A stretch of DNA of 31,927 nt from an uncultured Azospirillum sp. (GCF_946480385.1 NZ_CAMLJP010000078.1:1-31927), one strand, 5' to 3'; numbered from the stretch's first letter, positions 9,944 through 18,169 are shown. Made by a program: numbers and translations. The notes: generated by a model from the letters alone, not told the origin.

Positions 9944-9985
9944 GCCGTCGCCCTTTGCTCGCCCGTGACGGCGCATTCCTGACGC

Positions 9986-10027
9986 GGAACCGCCGGAAGG
10001 GCAAGCCCCGGTTCCAGGCAGCTGCCT
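9986..10027. repeat. Nested inverted repeats between kinase and tlyA
   Basis: GGAACCG (9986-9992) pairs with CGGTTCC (10009-10015), and the loop includes GGGC/GCCC. Right next to it lies a 12-bp perfect palindrome, AGGCAGCTGCCT (10016-10027). No T-run follows on the minus strand, so a terminator role for the sensor kinase gene is only possible. Confidence 0.4.
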
Positions 10028-10035
10028 GCCAAGCG

Positions 10036-11100
10036 TCAGGCCGGCGGGAAATCCACCGACACGCGGGTGCCATAGGGGCTGCTGTCCGCTGTCAACCGGC
10101 CGCGCAGCTGGCCGACGAAGGCACGCACCACCTTCAGCCCCAGCGTCGACGCGCGGGCGACGTCCAGGCCCTGTGGCAGCCCGATGCCGCGGTCGACGAC
10201 CTCCAGATGGATGCGGCCGCCGTCAATACGGCCGAGCCGCACGTCGATATCGCCGGGCACTCCGGCAGGAAAGGCATGCCGTGCCGCATTGCCGACCAGT
10301 TCGCTGACGATCAGGCTGAAGGGAATGACCGACTCCATCGGCATCTCGGTCGTCTCGGCCGTCACCTTGACGCGGTGGGCGCCGGGCAGCGTCGCCTCAA
10401 GCTCCTGGCACAACTCGCGCAGATGGACCGCCATGTCGACGGTGCCGGCGCGCAGGGCGCCGTGGGTGCGCTGGTGGGCCTGGGTGACGATGCCGACCCG
10501 TCCGCCGGCGCTCTGCAGGGCGCGGCGGACCTCGGGGTCCTTGCTCGACAGGGTCTGCAGGGTCAGCAGGCTGGAGACCAGTTGCAGCGTGTTCTTCAGC
10601 CGGTGGCTGACGTCGCGCAGCCGCCGGTCATGTTCGGCCGCCGATTCCGGCGTTTCCTCGGCGGTGACGATCAGGGCGCGGACGACGCCGTTGACCCCCA
10701 GCATCGGGGTGACCCGCACATCCCAGAACCGCTCGCCATCGGTGGTGCGGTCACTGGCGGCCCGGTTGCGCTGCGGTTGGCCGGTCCGCCGCGCCTCGAT
10801 CAGCATGGACAGCGACAGGGCCGGGAAACGCTCCGTCAGATTGGTGCCTGCGACCGCGCCCAGCGCCCGGAAGGCGGCGTTGGCGAAAGCACAGCGGTCG
10901 CCCTCCCCCTCCACCAGGGCGGTGGGTGTCGGCGTCTGATCCAGCAGGCTGCGCAACATCGCAGGATCGTCGATGCCGACGCTGCCGCCCACAATGTCGG
11001 CGCTGGCCGGCCGATCCGCCCCCGGATCTGTGCCGAACTCCGCATTGCGGTAAGCCGTGACCGCCATGATATGCGCCATCGCCCCTGACCTCGTAGCCAT
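10036..11100 (-). CDS. HisKA_2-type sensor histidine kinase with PAS domain
   Basis: The protein has 354 aa. A PAS domain occupies about residues 48-150 (LLDQTPTPTALVEGEGDRCAF up to RALIVTAEET in family style). A HisKA_2 dimerisation domain follows, with phospho-acceptor H166 in DVSHRLKNTLQLVSSLL, and then a HATPase domain with N271 (ELVGNAARHAF) and the G1-like box VVDRGIGLP. There are no membrane segments. Kinases of this class often signal in light, stress or general-stress pathways of Alphaproteobacteria, but no partner regulator is next to it, so its role is unknown. The ATG at 11098-11100 has GAGG about 6 nt upstream. It interrupts the usual dxs-tlyA pairing and is separated from dxs by a 166-nt gap with a hairpin. 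Confidence 0.9.
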   Translation of the reverse strand: MATRSGAMAHIMAVTAYRNAEFGTDPGADRPASADIVGGSVGIDDPAMLRSLLDQTPTPTALVEGEGDRCAFANAAFRALGAVAGTNLTERFPALSLSMLIEARRTGQPQRNRAASDRTTDGERFWDVRVTPMLGVNGVVRALIVTAEETPESAAEHDRRLRDVSHRLKNTLQLVSSLLTLQTLSSKDPEVRRALQSAGGRVGIVTQAHQRTHGALRAGTVDMAVHLRELCQELEATLPGAHRVKVTAETTEMPMESVIPFSLIVSELVGNAARHAFPAGVPGDIDVRLGRIDGGRIHLEVVDRGIGLPQGLDVARASTLGLKVVRAFVGQLRGRLTADSSPYGTRVSVDFPPA

Positions 11101-11118
11101 CCGCCGCCTCAGGTTCTT

Positions 11119-11136
11119 CCCCCCGTTACCGGGGGG
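11119..11136. terminator. GC-only hairpin between dxs and sensor kinase gene
   Basis: CCCCCCG (11119-11125) and CGGGGGG (11130-11136) form a perfect 7-bp stem with a TTAC loop, ending 18 nt before the kinase start codon. No T-run follows in the minus direction, so it may be a weak dxs terminator or a structure near the kinase ribosome-binding site. Confidence 0.4.
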
Positions 11137-11266
11137 CTACCATTCCAGCTTGGGAAGTGTAAGGCGTCGCTCGCGCTCCACACCAGTCCAACAACCCGAA
11201 AAGCCGCTAGACAAATGGCATTACGCCGTTTGGAAGCCCCCGGCGGATGGGTGAAGGAACGAGTGG

Positions 11267-13180
11267 TCAGGCTCGTGCCGCGGCGCTCTCGATCCCCAGC
11301 GCCTGCAGCGCGGTGCGGACGATTTGCTGGGCGGTCAGGCCGGCAGTCTCATACTGCTTGGCCGGTGAATCGTGGTCCAGGTAGACGTCCGGCAGGACCA
11401 TCGGCCGGATCTTCAGCCCGCCGTCGAGCAGGCCCGCCGTCGCCAGGAATTGCAGCACGAAGCTGCCGAACCCGCCGACCGATCCCTCCTCGATGGTGAT
11501 CAGCACCTCGTGTCCCAGCGCAAGGCGGCGGACCAGATCCTCGTCCAGCGGCTTGGCGAAGCGGGCGTCGGCCAGGGTGGTCGACAGGCCGCGCGCCGCC
11601 AGCTCCGCCGCTGCGCGCCGGGCCTCGCCCAGGCGGGTGCCATAGCTGAGAATGGCGATCTTGGTGCCTTCCTGCAGGATACGGCCCTTACCGATCGGCA
11701 GCAGGCTGCCGCGTTCCGGCAGTTCCAGCCCCACGCCTTCACCGCGTGGGTAGCGCAGGGCCGAGGCACGGTCGTCGATGGCGGCCTGGGTCGCCACCAT
11801 GTGCATCAGCTCCAGCTCGTCCGCCGCCGCCATCAGGACGATGTCCGGCAGGCAGCCGAGATAGGCGGTGTCGAAGGACCCGGCGTGAGTCGCCCCGTCC
11901 GCCCCCACCAGCCCGGCGCGGTCCAGTGCGAAGCGCACCGGCAGATGCTGCAGCACCACGTCATGGATGACCTGATCGTAGGCGCGCTGCAGGAAGGTGG
12001 AGTAGATGGCGCAGAAGGGCTTGAACCCCTCCGTCGCCATGCCGGCGGCGAAGGTCACCGCATGCTGTTCGGCGATGCCGACGTCGAAGCAGCGGTCGGG
12101 GAAGCGCTCCCCGAACAGGTCCAGCCCGGTGCCCGACGGCATGGCGGCGGTGATGCCGACGATGGTGGGGTCGGCCGCCGCCTCGGCGATCAGGCTCTGG
12201 GCGAAGACACGGGTGTAGGTCGGGGCGTTGGACTTCGGCTTGGACTGGGCGCCGGTCACCACGTCGAACTTGGCGACGGCGTGCAGCTTGTCGGCCGACT
12301 CCTCCGCCGGGCCGTAGCCCTTGCCTTTCTTGGTGACGACATGGATCAGCACCGGCTTGTCGTCGTCGGCGTCGCGGACGTTCTGCAGCACCGGCAACAG
12401 GTGGTCCAGGTTGTGGCCGTCGATCGGACCGATGTAGTAGAAGCCCAGTTCCTCGAACAGGGTGCCGCCGGTGACCATGCCGCGGGCGTATTCCTCCGCC
12501 CGGCGGGCGGCGTTGCGCAGCGGGCGCGGCAACTGGTCGGCGATCTCCTTCGCCAGATGGCGCAGCGACAGGTAGGGCTTGGACGAGATCAGCCGCGACA
12601 GATAGGCGCTCATCGCGCCCACCGGCGGGGCGATGGACATGTCGTTGTCGTTGAGGATGACGATCAGCCGCGACTTGGTGGAGGCCGCGTTGTTCATCGC
12701 CTCGTACGCCATGCCGGCGCTCATGGCGCCGTCGCCGATCACGGCGATGACGTTGCGCCGCTCCCCCTTCATCTTGCTGGCGACCGCCATGCCGAGACCG
12801 GCGGAGATGGAGGTGGAGCTGTGGCCGGCACCGAAGGGGTCGTATTCGCTTTCCGACCGTTTGGTGAAGCCGCTCAAGCCCCCGCCCATGCGGAGCGTGC
12901 GGATTCGATCGCGCCGCCCGGTCAGGATCTTGTGCGGATAGCACTGGTGCCCGACATCCCAGATCAGCCGGTCATAGGGCGTGTCGAAGACGTAATGCAG
13001 CGCCACCGTCAGCTCGACCACCCCCAGCCCGGCGCCGAGATGGCCGCCGGTCACCGAGACGGCGTCCACGGTCTCGGTGCGCAACTCGTCTGCGAACTGG
13101 CGGAGCTGTTCGGGCTTGAGGGCCCGCAGCTTGGCTGGCGTCGGACAATGGTCGAGCAGCGGGGTCTTGGTGGCGGTCAC
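11267..13180 (-). CDS. dxs: 1-deoxy-D-xylulose-5-phosphate synthase
   Basis: The 637-aa protein condenses pyruvate and glyceraldehyde 3-phosphate to 1-deoxy-D-xylulose 5-phosphate, the first step of the MEP isoprenoid pathway, which also feeds thiamine and pyridoxal synthesis. Family marks are His47 in [24 protein letters not shown], the thiamine-diphosphate motif from [17 protein letters not shown] (149-165) to NDND (177-180), and [16 protein letters not shown] with the catalytic Glu. The C-terminal domain ends normally. The start is a GTG at 13178-13180 with GAGGA about 10 nt upstream. It lies 38 nt downstream of ispA, which supplies the next steps of isoprenoid synthesis, so the two are likely cotranscribed. 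Confidence 0.97.
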   Translation of the reverse strand: MTATKTPLLDHCPTPAKLRALKPEQLRQFADELRTETVDAVSVTGGHLGAGLGVVELTVALHYVFDTPYDRLIWDVGHQCYPHKILTGRRDRIRTLRMGGGLSGFTKRSESEYDPFGAGHSSTSISAGLGMAVASKMKGERRNVIAVIGDGAMSAGMAYEAMNNAASTKSRLIVILNDNDMSIAPPVGAMSAYLSRLISSKPYLSLRHLAKEIADQLPRPLRNAARRAEEYARGMVTGGTLFEELGFYYIGPIDGHNLDHLLPVLQNVRDADDDKPVLIHVVTKKGKGYGPAEESADKLHAVAKFDVVTGAQSKPKSNAPTYTRVFAQSLIAEAAADPTIVGITAAMPSGTGLDLFGERFPDRCFDVGIAEQHAVTFAAGMATEGFKPFCAIYSTFLQRAYDQVIHDVVLQHLPVRFALDRAGLVGADGATHAGSFDTAYLGCLPDIVLMAAADELELMHMVATQAAIDDRASALRYPRGEGVGLELPERGSLLPIGKGRILQEGTKIAILSYGTRLGEARRAAAELAARGLSTTLADARFAKPLDEDLVRRLALGHEVLITIEEGSVGGFGSFVLQFLATAGLLDGGLKIRPMVLPDVYLDHDSPAKQYETAGLTAQQIVRTALQALGIESAAARA

Positions 13181-13218
13181 GTCGTGATGGTCCTCAAGCT
13201 CTGGTCAGGCGCCTCTGG

Positions 13219-14121
13219 TCAGGCGCGGCGCGCGACGACGAAGTCGGCGACGGCCTTCAACATATCGGCACGCCCATCGAAAATGTCCAAGTGTTGCGAT
13301 GCCTGATGCGACAGCATTTCCGCCTGGGCGCGGGCACGGTCGCGTCCGAGGATCGACACGAAGGTCGCCTTCCCGGCCTGGGCGTCGCGGCCAACGGTCT
13401 TTCCGGTCTCTTCCGCCGTGCCTTCCACGTCCAGCAGGTCGTCGACGATCTGGAAGGCCAGCCCCAGGTCGTGGGCATAGGCGCGCAGCGCCGTGCGCTG
13501 CGGCGGGTTGGCCTTGCCCAGGATGCCGCCGGCCTCGCAGGAGAAGGCGATCATCTCGCCGGTCTTCATGCGCTGCAGCCGGGTGGTGGTGCCGAGATCG
13601 AAGCTCTCGTGCTCCGCGATCAGGTCCAGCATCTGGCCGCCGACCATGCCGTGGCCACCGGCCGCCTTGGCCAGCGCCGACACCAACTGGCAGCGGATGT
13701 TGGGATCCTCATGAGTCGCCGGATCGGCCAGCACCTCGAACGCCAGCGTCAGCAGCCCGTCGCCGGCCAGGATGGCGGTCGCCTCGTCGAACTGGCGGTG
13801 GCAGGTCGGCCGGCCGCGCCGCAATTCGCCGTCGTCCATCGCCGGCAGGTCGTCGTGAACCAGCGAATAGCTGTGGACCATCTCCACCGCGGCGGCGGCA
13901 CGGATGGCGCAATCCGGGTTGACGCCGAACAGCGCCGCCGACTGCATCACCAGGAAGGGGCGCAGCCGCTTGCCGCCGTTCAGGCAGCCATAGCGCATGG
14001 CGTCGAACACCCGCGCTTCAGCCAGGTCGGTGGTCGGCAGCAGGACGCCGATCTTCATCTCGACGGCCTGGGCGATCTCCGCCATAGCGGACTTCAATTC
14101 GGTCTGGGAAATGGTCTGCAC
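13219..14121 (-). CDS. ispA: Polyprenyl (farnesyl) diphosphate synthase
   Basis: This trans-prenyltransferase of 300 aa builds farnesyl diphosphate from dimethylallyl and isopentenyl diphosphate. The first aspartate-rich motif is HDDLPAMDD (89-97), carrying the two-residue insertion of bacterial type II farnesyl synthases, and an aromatic Tyr85 stands five residues before it. The second motif is DDLLD (227-231), and GGKRLRPFLV (49-58) is the isopentenyl-diphosphate site. The start is a GTG at 14119-14121, 1 nt after the xseB stop, so translation is probably coupled. The order xseB-ispA-dxs is typical. Geranyl or geranylgeranyl product cannot be fully excluded from sequence. Confidence 0.95.
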   Translation of the reverse strand: MQTISQTELKSAMAEIAQAVEMKIGVLLPTTDLAEARVFDAMRYGCLNGGKRLRPFLVMQSAALFGVNPDCAIRAAAAVEMVHSYSLVHDDLPAMDDGELRRGRPTCHRQFDEATAILAGDGLLTLAFEVLADPATHEDPNIRCQLVSALAKAAGGHGMVGGQMLDLIAEHESFDLGTTTRLQRMKTGEMIAFSCEAGGILGKANPPQRTALRAYAHDLGLAFQIVDDLLDVEGTAEETGKTVGRDAQAGKATFVSILGRDRARAQAEMLSHQASQHLDIFDGRADMLKAVADFVVARRA

Positions 14122-14122
14122 G

Positions 14123-14416
14123 TCAGTCGATCCGGGCGGGTTCGGTGCCGAGGGAGCCGTCGGCGCTCACGGTGATGCGGTCGATCTTGGCCTGCGCCTC
14201 GCGCAGCTTCATCTCGCAATGGCGCTTCAGCGCCGTGCCGCGTTCGTAGGAGGAGATGGCGTCGTCGAGCTTGCCGCGGCCTTCCTCGAGCTGGCGGACG
14301 ATCCGCTCCAGTTCGGCGAGCGCATCCTCGAAGCTGAGGGCGGCGATATCGGGCGGAATGGGAACGCCAGGATTCGGAACGGAAGCGGCGGAAGGGGGCA
14401 TGTTGGGCAGAACCAT
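14123..14416 (-). CDS. xseB: Exodeoxyribonuclease VII small subunit
   Basis: The 97-aa protein has the XseB core SFEDALAELERIVRQLEEGR, then LDDAISSYERGTALKRHCE, a two-helix coiled coil that binds the XseA large subunit in the single-strand-specific exonuclease VII. The core begins at about residue 28, after a proline-rich N-terminal extension. The ATG at 14414-14416 has TGAGGT about 9 nt upstream. The gene is first of the xseB-ispA-dxs group and almost touches ispA. The large subunit gene is not in this window, which is normal. Confidence 0.95.
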   Translation of the reverse strand: MVLPNMPPSAASVPNPGVPIPPDIAALSFEDALAELERIVRQLEEGRGKLDDAISSYERGTALKRHCEMKLREAQAKIDRITVSADGSLGTEPARID

Positions 14417-14602
14417 CGATGGAACCTCAAGCCCGCGAAGGTATGCCCCGCCCTCGCCCGGCGCAAGGCCCGAGGCAGTCCGTTACCCCGGCCCTTGCGG
14501 ACTATGTGCGGCCACCGGGCGGCCTATGCGGTCGGGCAGCCCCTCCACCGTTCGGGAGAAGAAGGGCGCCGCCCGGTCTGGACCCGGCCTGGATTGGGCC
14601 GC

Positions 14603-15532
14603 TCAGCAGTACATCAGTTCGCGCACATGGGCGGCGCTTGCCGACGCCAATGCCCGAAGGTTGTAGCCGCCTTCCAGCACCGAGACGATCCGCGCACCGC
14701 AATGGGTGCGGGCCAGTTCGCCCAGCTTGCGGGTGGCCCAGACGAAATCGTCGTCGATCAGGTGCAGGCCGGCCAGCGGATCGCGCGAATGGGCGTCGAA
14801 TCCGGCGGAGATGATCAGCAGATCCGGCTTGAAATGGTCGATGGCCGGCAGGATCACGTGCGTCATCGCGTGCCGGAACTCCGGCGACCCCGCCATGGCC
14901 GGCAGCGGCGCGTTGACGCAGTTGCCGTACTCCCCCTTTTCCCCGGCATCGCCGGTGCCGGGATAGAGCGGCGACTGGTGGGTGGAGCAATAGAGCATGT
15001 CGGGATCGAACTGCAGGATGTCCTGGGTCCCATTGCCGTGGTGGACGTCGAAATCCATCACGGCCACCCGCTGCAGCCCGTGGGCGGCGCGGGCGTGGAA
15101 TGCGCCGACGGCGGCGTTGTTGAACAGGCAGAAGCCCATCGCCTTCTCCCGCTCCGCATGGTGGCCGGGCGGGCGGACGGCGCAGAAGGCGTTGCGCGAC
15201 TGGCCGGTCGCCACCGCATCGACCGCGGCGCAGACCGCACCGGCCGCGCGCAGCGCCGCCTCCCCCGATCCGGGCGAAACGACCGTGTCGGCATCGACGC
15301 CCGCATGCTCCACGTCGGGAATCAGCGACAGCACACGGTCGATGTGTGACTGCGGATGCGCCCGCAGAAGCTGTTCAACCGTGGCGCGCGGCGCCTCCTG
15401 CCGTTCCAGCATGTGGAACTCCTCCGTCTCCAGCGCGGCGAGCACGGCGCGCAGGCGGTCGGAGCATTCGGGATGACCGAGACCCGTGTCGTGCTCCAGG
15501 CACGCCGGGTGGGTGAACAGGGTGGTGAACAT
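14603..15532 (-). CDS. Histone deacetylase / acetylpolyamine amidohydrolase family zinc hydrolase
   Basis: With the ATG at 15530-15532 the protein has 309 aa (MFTTLFTHPACLEHDTGLGH), matching the family's start. It carries the charge-relay histidines H124-H125 in RPPGHHAE, the zinc ligands D162 and H164 in DFDVHHGNGTQD, and D246 in SAGFDAH, with STHQSPLYPGTG and EGGYNL as further signatures. The fold deacetylates acetyl-lysine, acetylpolyamines or similar amides; the true substrate is unknown. It lies 186 nt upstream of xseB in the same direction, a neighbourhood often seen in Alphaproteobacteria. A 9-bp inverted repeat sits just upstream. The frame also runs to an earlier ATG at 15592, but that extension would contain the inverted repeat and lacks family similarity. 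Confidence 0.93.
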   Translation of the reverse strand: MFTTLFTHPACLEHDTGLGHPECSDRLRAVLAALETEEFHMLERQEAPRATVEQLLRAHPQSHIDRVLSLIPDVEHAGVDADTVVSPGSGEAALRAAGAVCAAVDAVATGQSRNAFCAVRPPGHHAEREKAMGFCLFNNAAVGAFHARAAHGLQRVAVMDFDVHHGNGTQDILQFDPDMLYCSTHQSPLYPGTGDAGEKGEYGNCVNAPLPAMAGSPEFRHAMTHVILPAIDHFKPDLLIISAGFDAHSRDPLAGLHLIDDDFVWATRKLGELARTHCGARIVSVLEGGYNLRALASASAAHVRELMYC

Positions 15533-15554
15533 CGATTTTTCGGTCGTTATCGTT

Positions 15555-15590
15555 GGTTTTCGGGCGGCGTTCGCAGCGTTTCCGAAAACC
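15555..15590. promoter_or_regulatory. Perfect 9-bp inverted repeat upstream of deacetylase-like gene
   Basis: GGTTTTCGG (15555-15563) and CCGAAAACC (15582-15590) face each other across 18 nt, starting 23 nt before the start codon of the deacetylase-like gene. The arms are AT-rich compared with the surroundings. It could be an operator or an mRNA hairpin; nothing distinguishes these. Confidence 0.4.
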
Positions 15591-15728
15591 ATTCTTCCCG
15601 CATCGCTAATGAAAGTACAGGCTGAATCCAGGACGATTCGTCACAGCCCACTTTCGGGGACCGGGGCAATCCGTGCCCCCTGCGATCGGGGCGCGATCGG
15701 GGTATGACGGGTGCGGGGGAGGACCGGC

Positions 15729-15956
15729 TCAGGCCACCCGTTCGATGACGAAGCGCAGGATGCCGTCCTCTTCGGTGACGGAAACCAATCGATTGCCGGT
15801 CGCCTCGCAGAATGCGGGAAAGTCCTTGCGGGCGCCGGGGTCGGTCGCTTCCACCGTCAACGTATCGCCGATTGCGATGGCCTTGATCGCCTTGCGCGCG
15901 CGCAGGACGGGGAGCGGGCACTGCAAGCCCTTGGTATTCAACGGATGGTCGGTCAT
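15729..15956 (-). CDS. TusA/SirA-family sulfur carrier protein
   Basis: This is a small 75-aa protein with the TusA fold signature: GLQCPLPVLRARKAIKAIAI (residues 10-29) contains the conserved CPxP motif with C13, and the GDTLTVEATDPGARKDFPAFC strand-helix follows. TusA-type proteins carry a persulfide on the motif cysteine and pass sulfur to tRNA thiolation, molybdenum cofactor synthesis or sulfur oxidation. A second cysteine, C50, lies in the position often seen in this family. The gene is divergent from a SqrR/BigR-like ArsR repressor 336 nt away, which hints at sulfur-linked regulation. Length is typical (75-80 aa). The ATG at 15954-15956 lacks a clear Shine-Dalgarno. Confidence 0.88.
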   Translation of the reverse strand: MTDHPLNTKGLQCPLPVLRARKAIKAIAIGDTLTVEATDPGARKDFPAFCEATGNRLVSVTEEDGILRFVIERVA

Positions 15957-16292
15957 GGCGAAATGCTACCCGACCGGCAGGCCGGTGTCACGACGGATGC
16001 TGTGGCGCGGCTCGGCACGCCATTGCGGATGATTATCGCTCACAACCGTAAGCTGATATATCTGTAGCAGCTCTGTTCCGCGGTGCGAGAAAAACCGGGC
16101 CCTGACGATGATGGCGACGCTCAAGCCTACGCATGCGCCAAGCAGCGGCGTGGTCGACATGTGTGATTGCCGCAGGTGGACAATAGCCGCACGATACGAA
16201 TATACTAGGATACGAGCATTTTTCTTTGCCGGGCCGCGCAACGACGGCTCAGGCGTAAAACGAATCGGAACGGACAGGGCGACGGTAAAGCG
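15957..16292. other. Divergent intergenic region between TusA-like and ArsR-type genes
   Basis: This 336-nt gap is AT-rich for this genome. It holds an 8-bp palindrome GATATATC (16055-16062), the candidate arsR-type promoter with two GATACGA repeats (16177-16216), and no credible additional gene. The frames that cross it are unsupported by composition or motifs. Confidence 0.6.
16177..16216 (+). promoter_or_regulatory. Candidate promoter and operator of the ArsR-type repressor gene
   Basis: TGGACA (16177-16182) and TATACT (16201-16206), 18 nt apart, each match five of six sigma-70 consensus bases. Two direct GATACGA repeats (16193-16199 and 16209-16215) flank the -10, with 16-nt periodicity, suiting a repressor that blocks its own promoter. 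The start codon of the regulator is 76 nt downstream. Confidence 0.42.
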
Positions 16293-16667
16293 ATGAAGAT
16301 CGAGGATTTGCAGGCCAACGCCCGCCGGGCAAGTGCGCTGTTGAAGGCGATGTGCAACGAGCGGCGCCTGCTCATCCTGTGCCATTTGAGCCAGGGCGAG
16401 CGGTCGGTGGGCGAGTTGGAGGACCTGGTCGGGCTCAGCCAGTCGGCGCTGTCCCAGCATCTGGCCCGGCTGCGCAACGACAATCTGGTCCGCACGCGGC
16501 GCAGCGCCCAGAACATCTACTATTCACTGAACGGGCACGAGGCGCAGACGATCATGACGACGCTGCACGGCCTCTACTGCACGCCCGCGGCGGAGGATGC
16601 CGACAGCGACAGCAGCAGCGACTCGGCTGCCGACCAGTCCGACCTGCGCACCGCCGCAGCCGGCTGA
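16293..16667 (+). CDS. ArsR-family repressor of the SqrR/BigR thiol-switch type
   Basis: The protein is a 124-aa winged helix-turn-helix regulator. The recognition helix region is VGLSQSALSQHLARLRNDNLV (in two family-like pieces, about 46-66), followed by a wing at RTRRSAQNIYYSL. It resembles SqrR of Rhodobacter and BigR of Xylella and Agrobacterium, which sense sulfide or persulfide by linking two cysteines. C30 (LLILCHL) and C96 (HGLYCTP) are 66 residues apart, equal to the spacing I recall for SqrR C41/C107 and BigR C42/C108. An extra C21 is present. The metal-site residues of classic SmtB/ArsR sensors are not evident. The C-terminal tail (from about 99) is Asp/Ser-rich and probably disordered. 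It is divergent from a TusA-like sulfur carrier gene, so control of sulfur genes is likely. Confidence 0.9.
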   Translation: MKIEDLQANARRASALLKAMCNERRLLILCHLSQGERSVGELEDLVGLSQSALSQHLARLRNDNLVRTRRSAQNIYYSLNGHEAQTIMTTLHGLYCTPAAEDADSDSSSDSAADQSDLRTAAAG

Positions 16668-16683
16668 TTGACGGACGCAAGCC

Positions 16684-17076
16684 TCAGCCGCGCGCCCGCA
16701 GAGCCGCGACCGCCAGCGCCAGCCAGCCCAGCATGAAGCTCCAACCGCCGGCCGGCGCCGTCATCGGCACCGGCAGCGGTCCGACGGTGCCCAACGCATA
16801 GAGCGTGCCGCAGAACAGCAGAATCCCGGCAACGAACAGCCATCCTGCAACCCGCAGGGCCAGCCTGCCTTTCCCACCGCTCCCGATCCGGCCTCCAAGC
16901 GCCACCAGCAGCACCAACGCCAGCGCATGCGCCATCTGGTACTGCCCTGCGATGCGGAACCATTCCTGCGCCTGCGGCTGGGCCGCCAGCGCGTGACTGG
17001 CATAGGCGCCGGTGCCGACCGCCATTGCGCCGTTCAGCGCGGCGAAGACGATCCAGATCCGGTCGATCACTCCCAC
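16684..17076 (-). CDS. DUF423 family small inner-membrane protein
   Basis: The 130-aa protein has four hydrophobic segments: around WIVFAALNGAMAVGTGAYA, ALALVLLVALGG, VAGWLFVAGILLFCGTLYAL and the C-terminal GGWSFMLGWLALAVAAL. The sequence GAYASHAL near the N-terminus is typical of DUF423 (YgdD-like) proteins, whose function is unknown. The start is a GTG at 17074-17076 preceded by AAGGA at 7 nt; another GTG lies two codons later at 17070. The gene converges with the ArsR-type gene (16-nt gap) and is divergent from a glycosyltransferase. The upstream extension of the open frame has no membrane or family features. Confidence 0.85.
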   Translation of the reverse strand: MGVIDRIWIVFAALNGAMAVGTGAYASHALAAQPQAQEWFRIAGQYQMAHALALVLLVALGGRIGSGGKGRLALRVAGWLFVAGILLFCGTLYALGTVGPLPVPMTAPAGGWSFMLGWLALAVAALRARG

Positions 17077-17186
17077 GGGCGTCCTTCCCTTCCTTCGCGC
17101 CACCGCCGGCCCGTGTTCAGAGCCTGGGGCAGTGTTATGCTGACGCCTGTCTACACGCAGCCCGCCCGTGCGAGCAAGAAACGACC

Positions 17187-17951
17187 ATGACGTCCAACAG
17201 CCCCACTCCCGCCCCGACACCACTGGTCAGCATCGTAACCCCCACCTGGCAGCGCGAGGAGTTCCTGCCGCGCCTGCATGCCTGCATCCGGGCGCAGACC
17301 CATGGCGAGATCGAGTGGCTGGTGTTCGACGACAGTCCGCGCCCATCGACCTACTTGAAGGCGCTGGCGAATCCGCGGCTGAAATATTTCTACTCGCCCA
17401 GCCGATACGCCATTGGCGAGAAGCGCAACATCCTGGCCGAGCATGCGAAGGGATCGGTGATCGTCCACATGGACGACGACGACTTCTATGCGCCGACCTA
17501 TGTGGAGCGGATGCTGGAGTGGCTCGACCAGGGGCATGATTTGGTGAAGCTGTCCGGCTGGTTCCTCTACAGCGTGCCGCACCGTCGCTTCGGCTATTGG
17601 GATACGGCGCGCGGCGGCTCGCACCATCGCTGGGGCCGGCAGGCCTGCAGCTATGTGGAGGCGCCGGATGCCCCGCCCTCTCCCGACAATCTCGACGGCT
17701 ACGGCTTTTCCTACGCCTACCGGCGCGCGGTGTGGGAGACGGTGCGCTTTCCAGCGGTGAACGCCTGCGAGGACGCGCCCTTCGTCAAGGCGGCGCGCGA
17801 CCGCTTCCGCGTCGGCGCCTTTCCGGACACGGAGGGGCTGTGCCTGCACACACTGCATGCCCGCAGCACCAGCCTCTGCCTGCCGCAGTACGAGTTGCCG
17901 CCGCTGTTGATGGATCGGCTGTTCGGCCCGGGAGCGGCCGCCTACACCTGA
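17187..17951 (+). CDS. Family 2 glycosyltransferase
   Basis: The 254-aa protein has the GT-A fold of family 2 glycosyltransferases: VSIVTPTWQREEFLPRL (14-30), the nucleotide-contact VFDDS (46-50), a GEKRNILAEHAKG helix, and the metal-binding acidic run HMDDDDFYAP (94-103). A late WETVRFP and EDAPFVKAAR resemble the acceptor region. It has no membrane segment, so it works in the cytoplasm or at the inner face of the membrane, with an unknown sugar and acceptor. The ATG at 17187 is preferred over the upstream frame because the family motif begins soon after it. It is a solitary gene, not inside a polysaccharide cluster. Confidence 0.9.
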   Translation: MTSNSPTPAPTPLVSIVTPTWQREEFLPRLHACIRAQTHGEIEWLVFDDSPRPSTYLKALANPRLKYFYSPSRYAIGEKRNILAEHAKGSVIVHMDDDDFYAPTYVERMLEWLDQGHDLVKLSGWFLYSVPHRRFGYWDTARGGSHHRWGRQACSYVEAPDAPPSPDNLDGYGFSYAYRRAVWETVRFPAVNACEDAPFVKAARDRFRVGAFPDTEGLCLHTLHARSTSLCLPQYELPPLLMDRLFGPGAAAYT

Positions 17952-18169
17952 ACGTCGAGGAACATGCCACGGCGATAGTTGCGTGGCAGCGTCAGTACGC
18001 CATTGACCACCAGGGCAGCCAGTTCACGCAAGGTCGGAACCCGCTGCCGTCCCTGCTGGACGACGCCTTCGGCACGTGCACGTGCACCGCTCGCGGCAAC
18101 CCGGCCGCCGCCGGAGTCGGGACGGATCAGTTCGTTCGAACGGTCGCCGGTGCGTCTGGTCTCTACCAT
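17942..18169 (-). CDS. Hypothetical 75-aa protein
   Basis: This short minus-strand frame (MVETRRTGDRSNELIRPDS at the start) overlaps the end of the glycosyltransferase by 10 nt on the opposite strand. The C-terminal part, TLRELAALVVNGVLTLPRNY, is plausible folded sequence rather than random translation, and the frame fills an otherwise empty region. I recognise no family, and no strong Shine-Dalgarno precedes the ATG. It may be a lineage-specific protein or a spurious frame. Confidence 0.42.
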   Translation of the reverse strand: MVETRRTGDRSNELIRPDSGGGRVAASGARARAEGVVQQGRQRVPTLRELAALVVNGVLTLPRNYRRGMFLDVQV

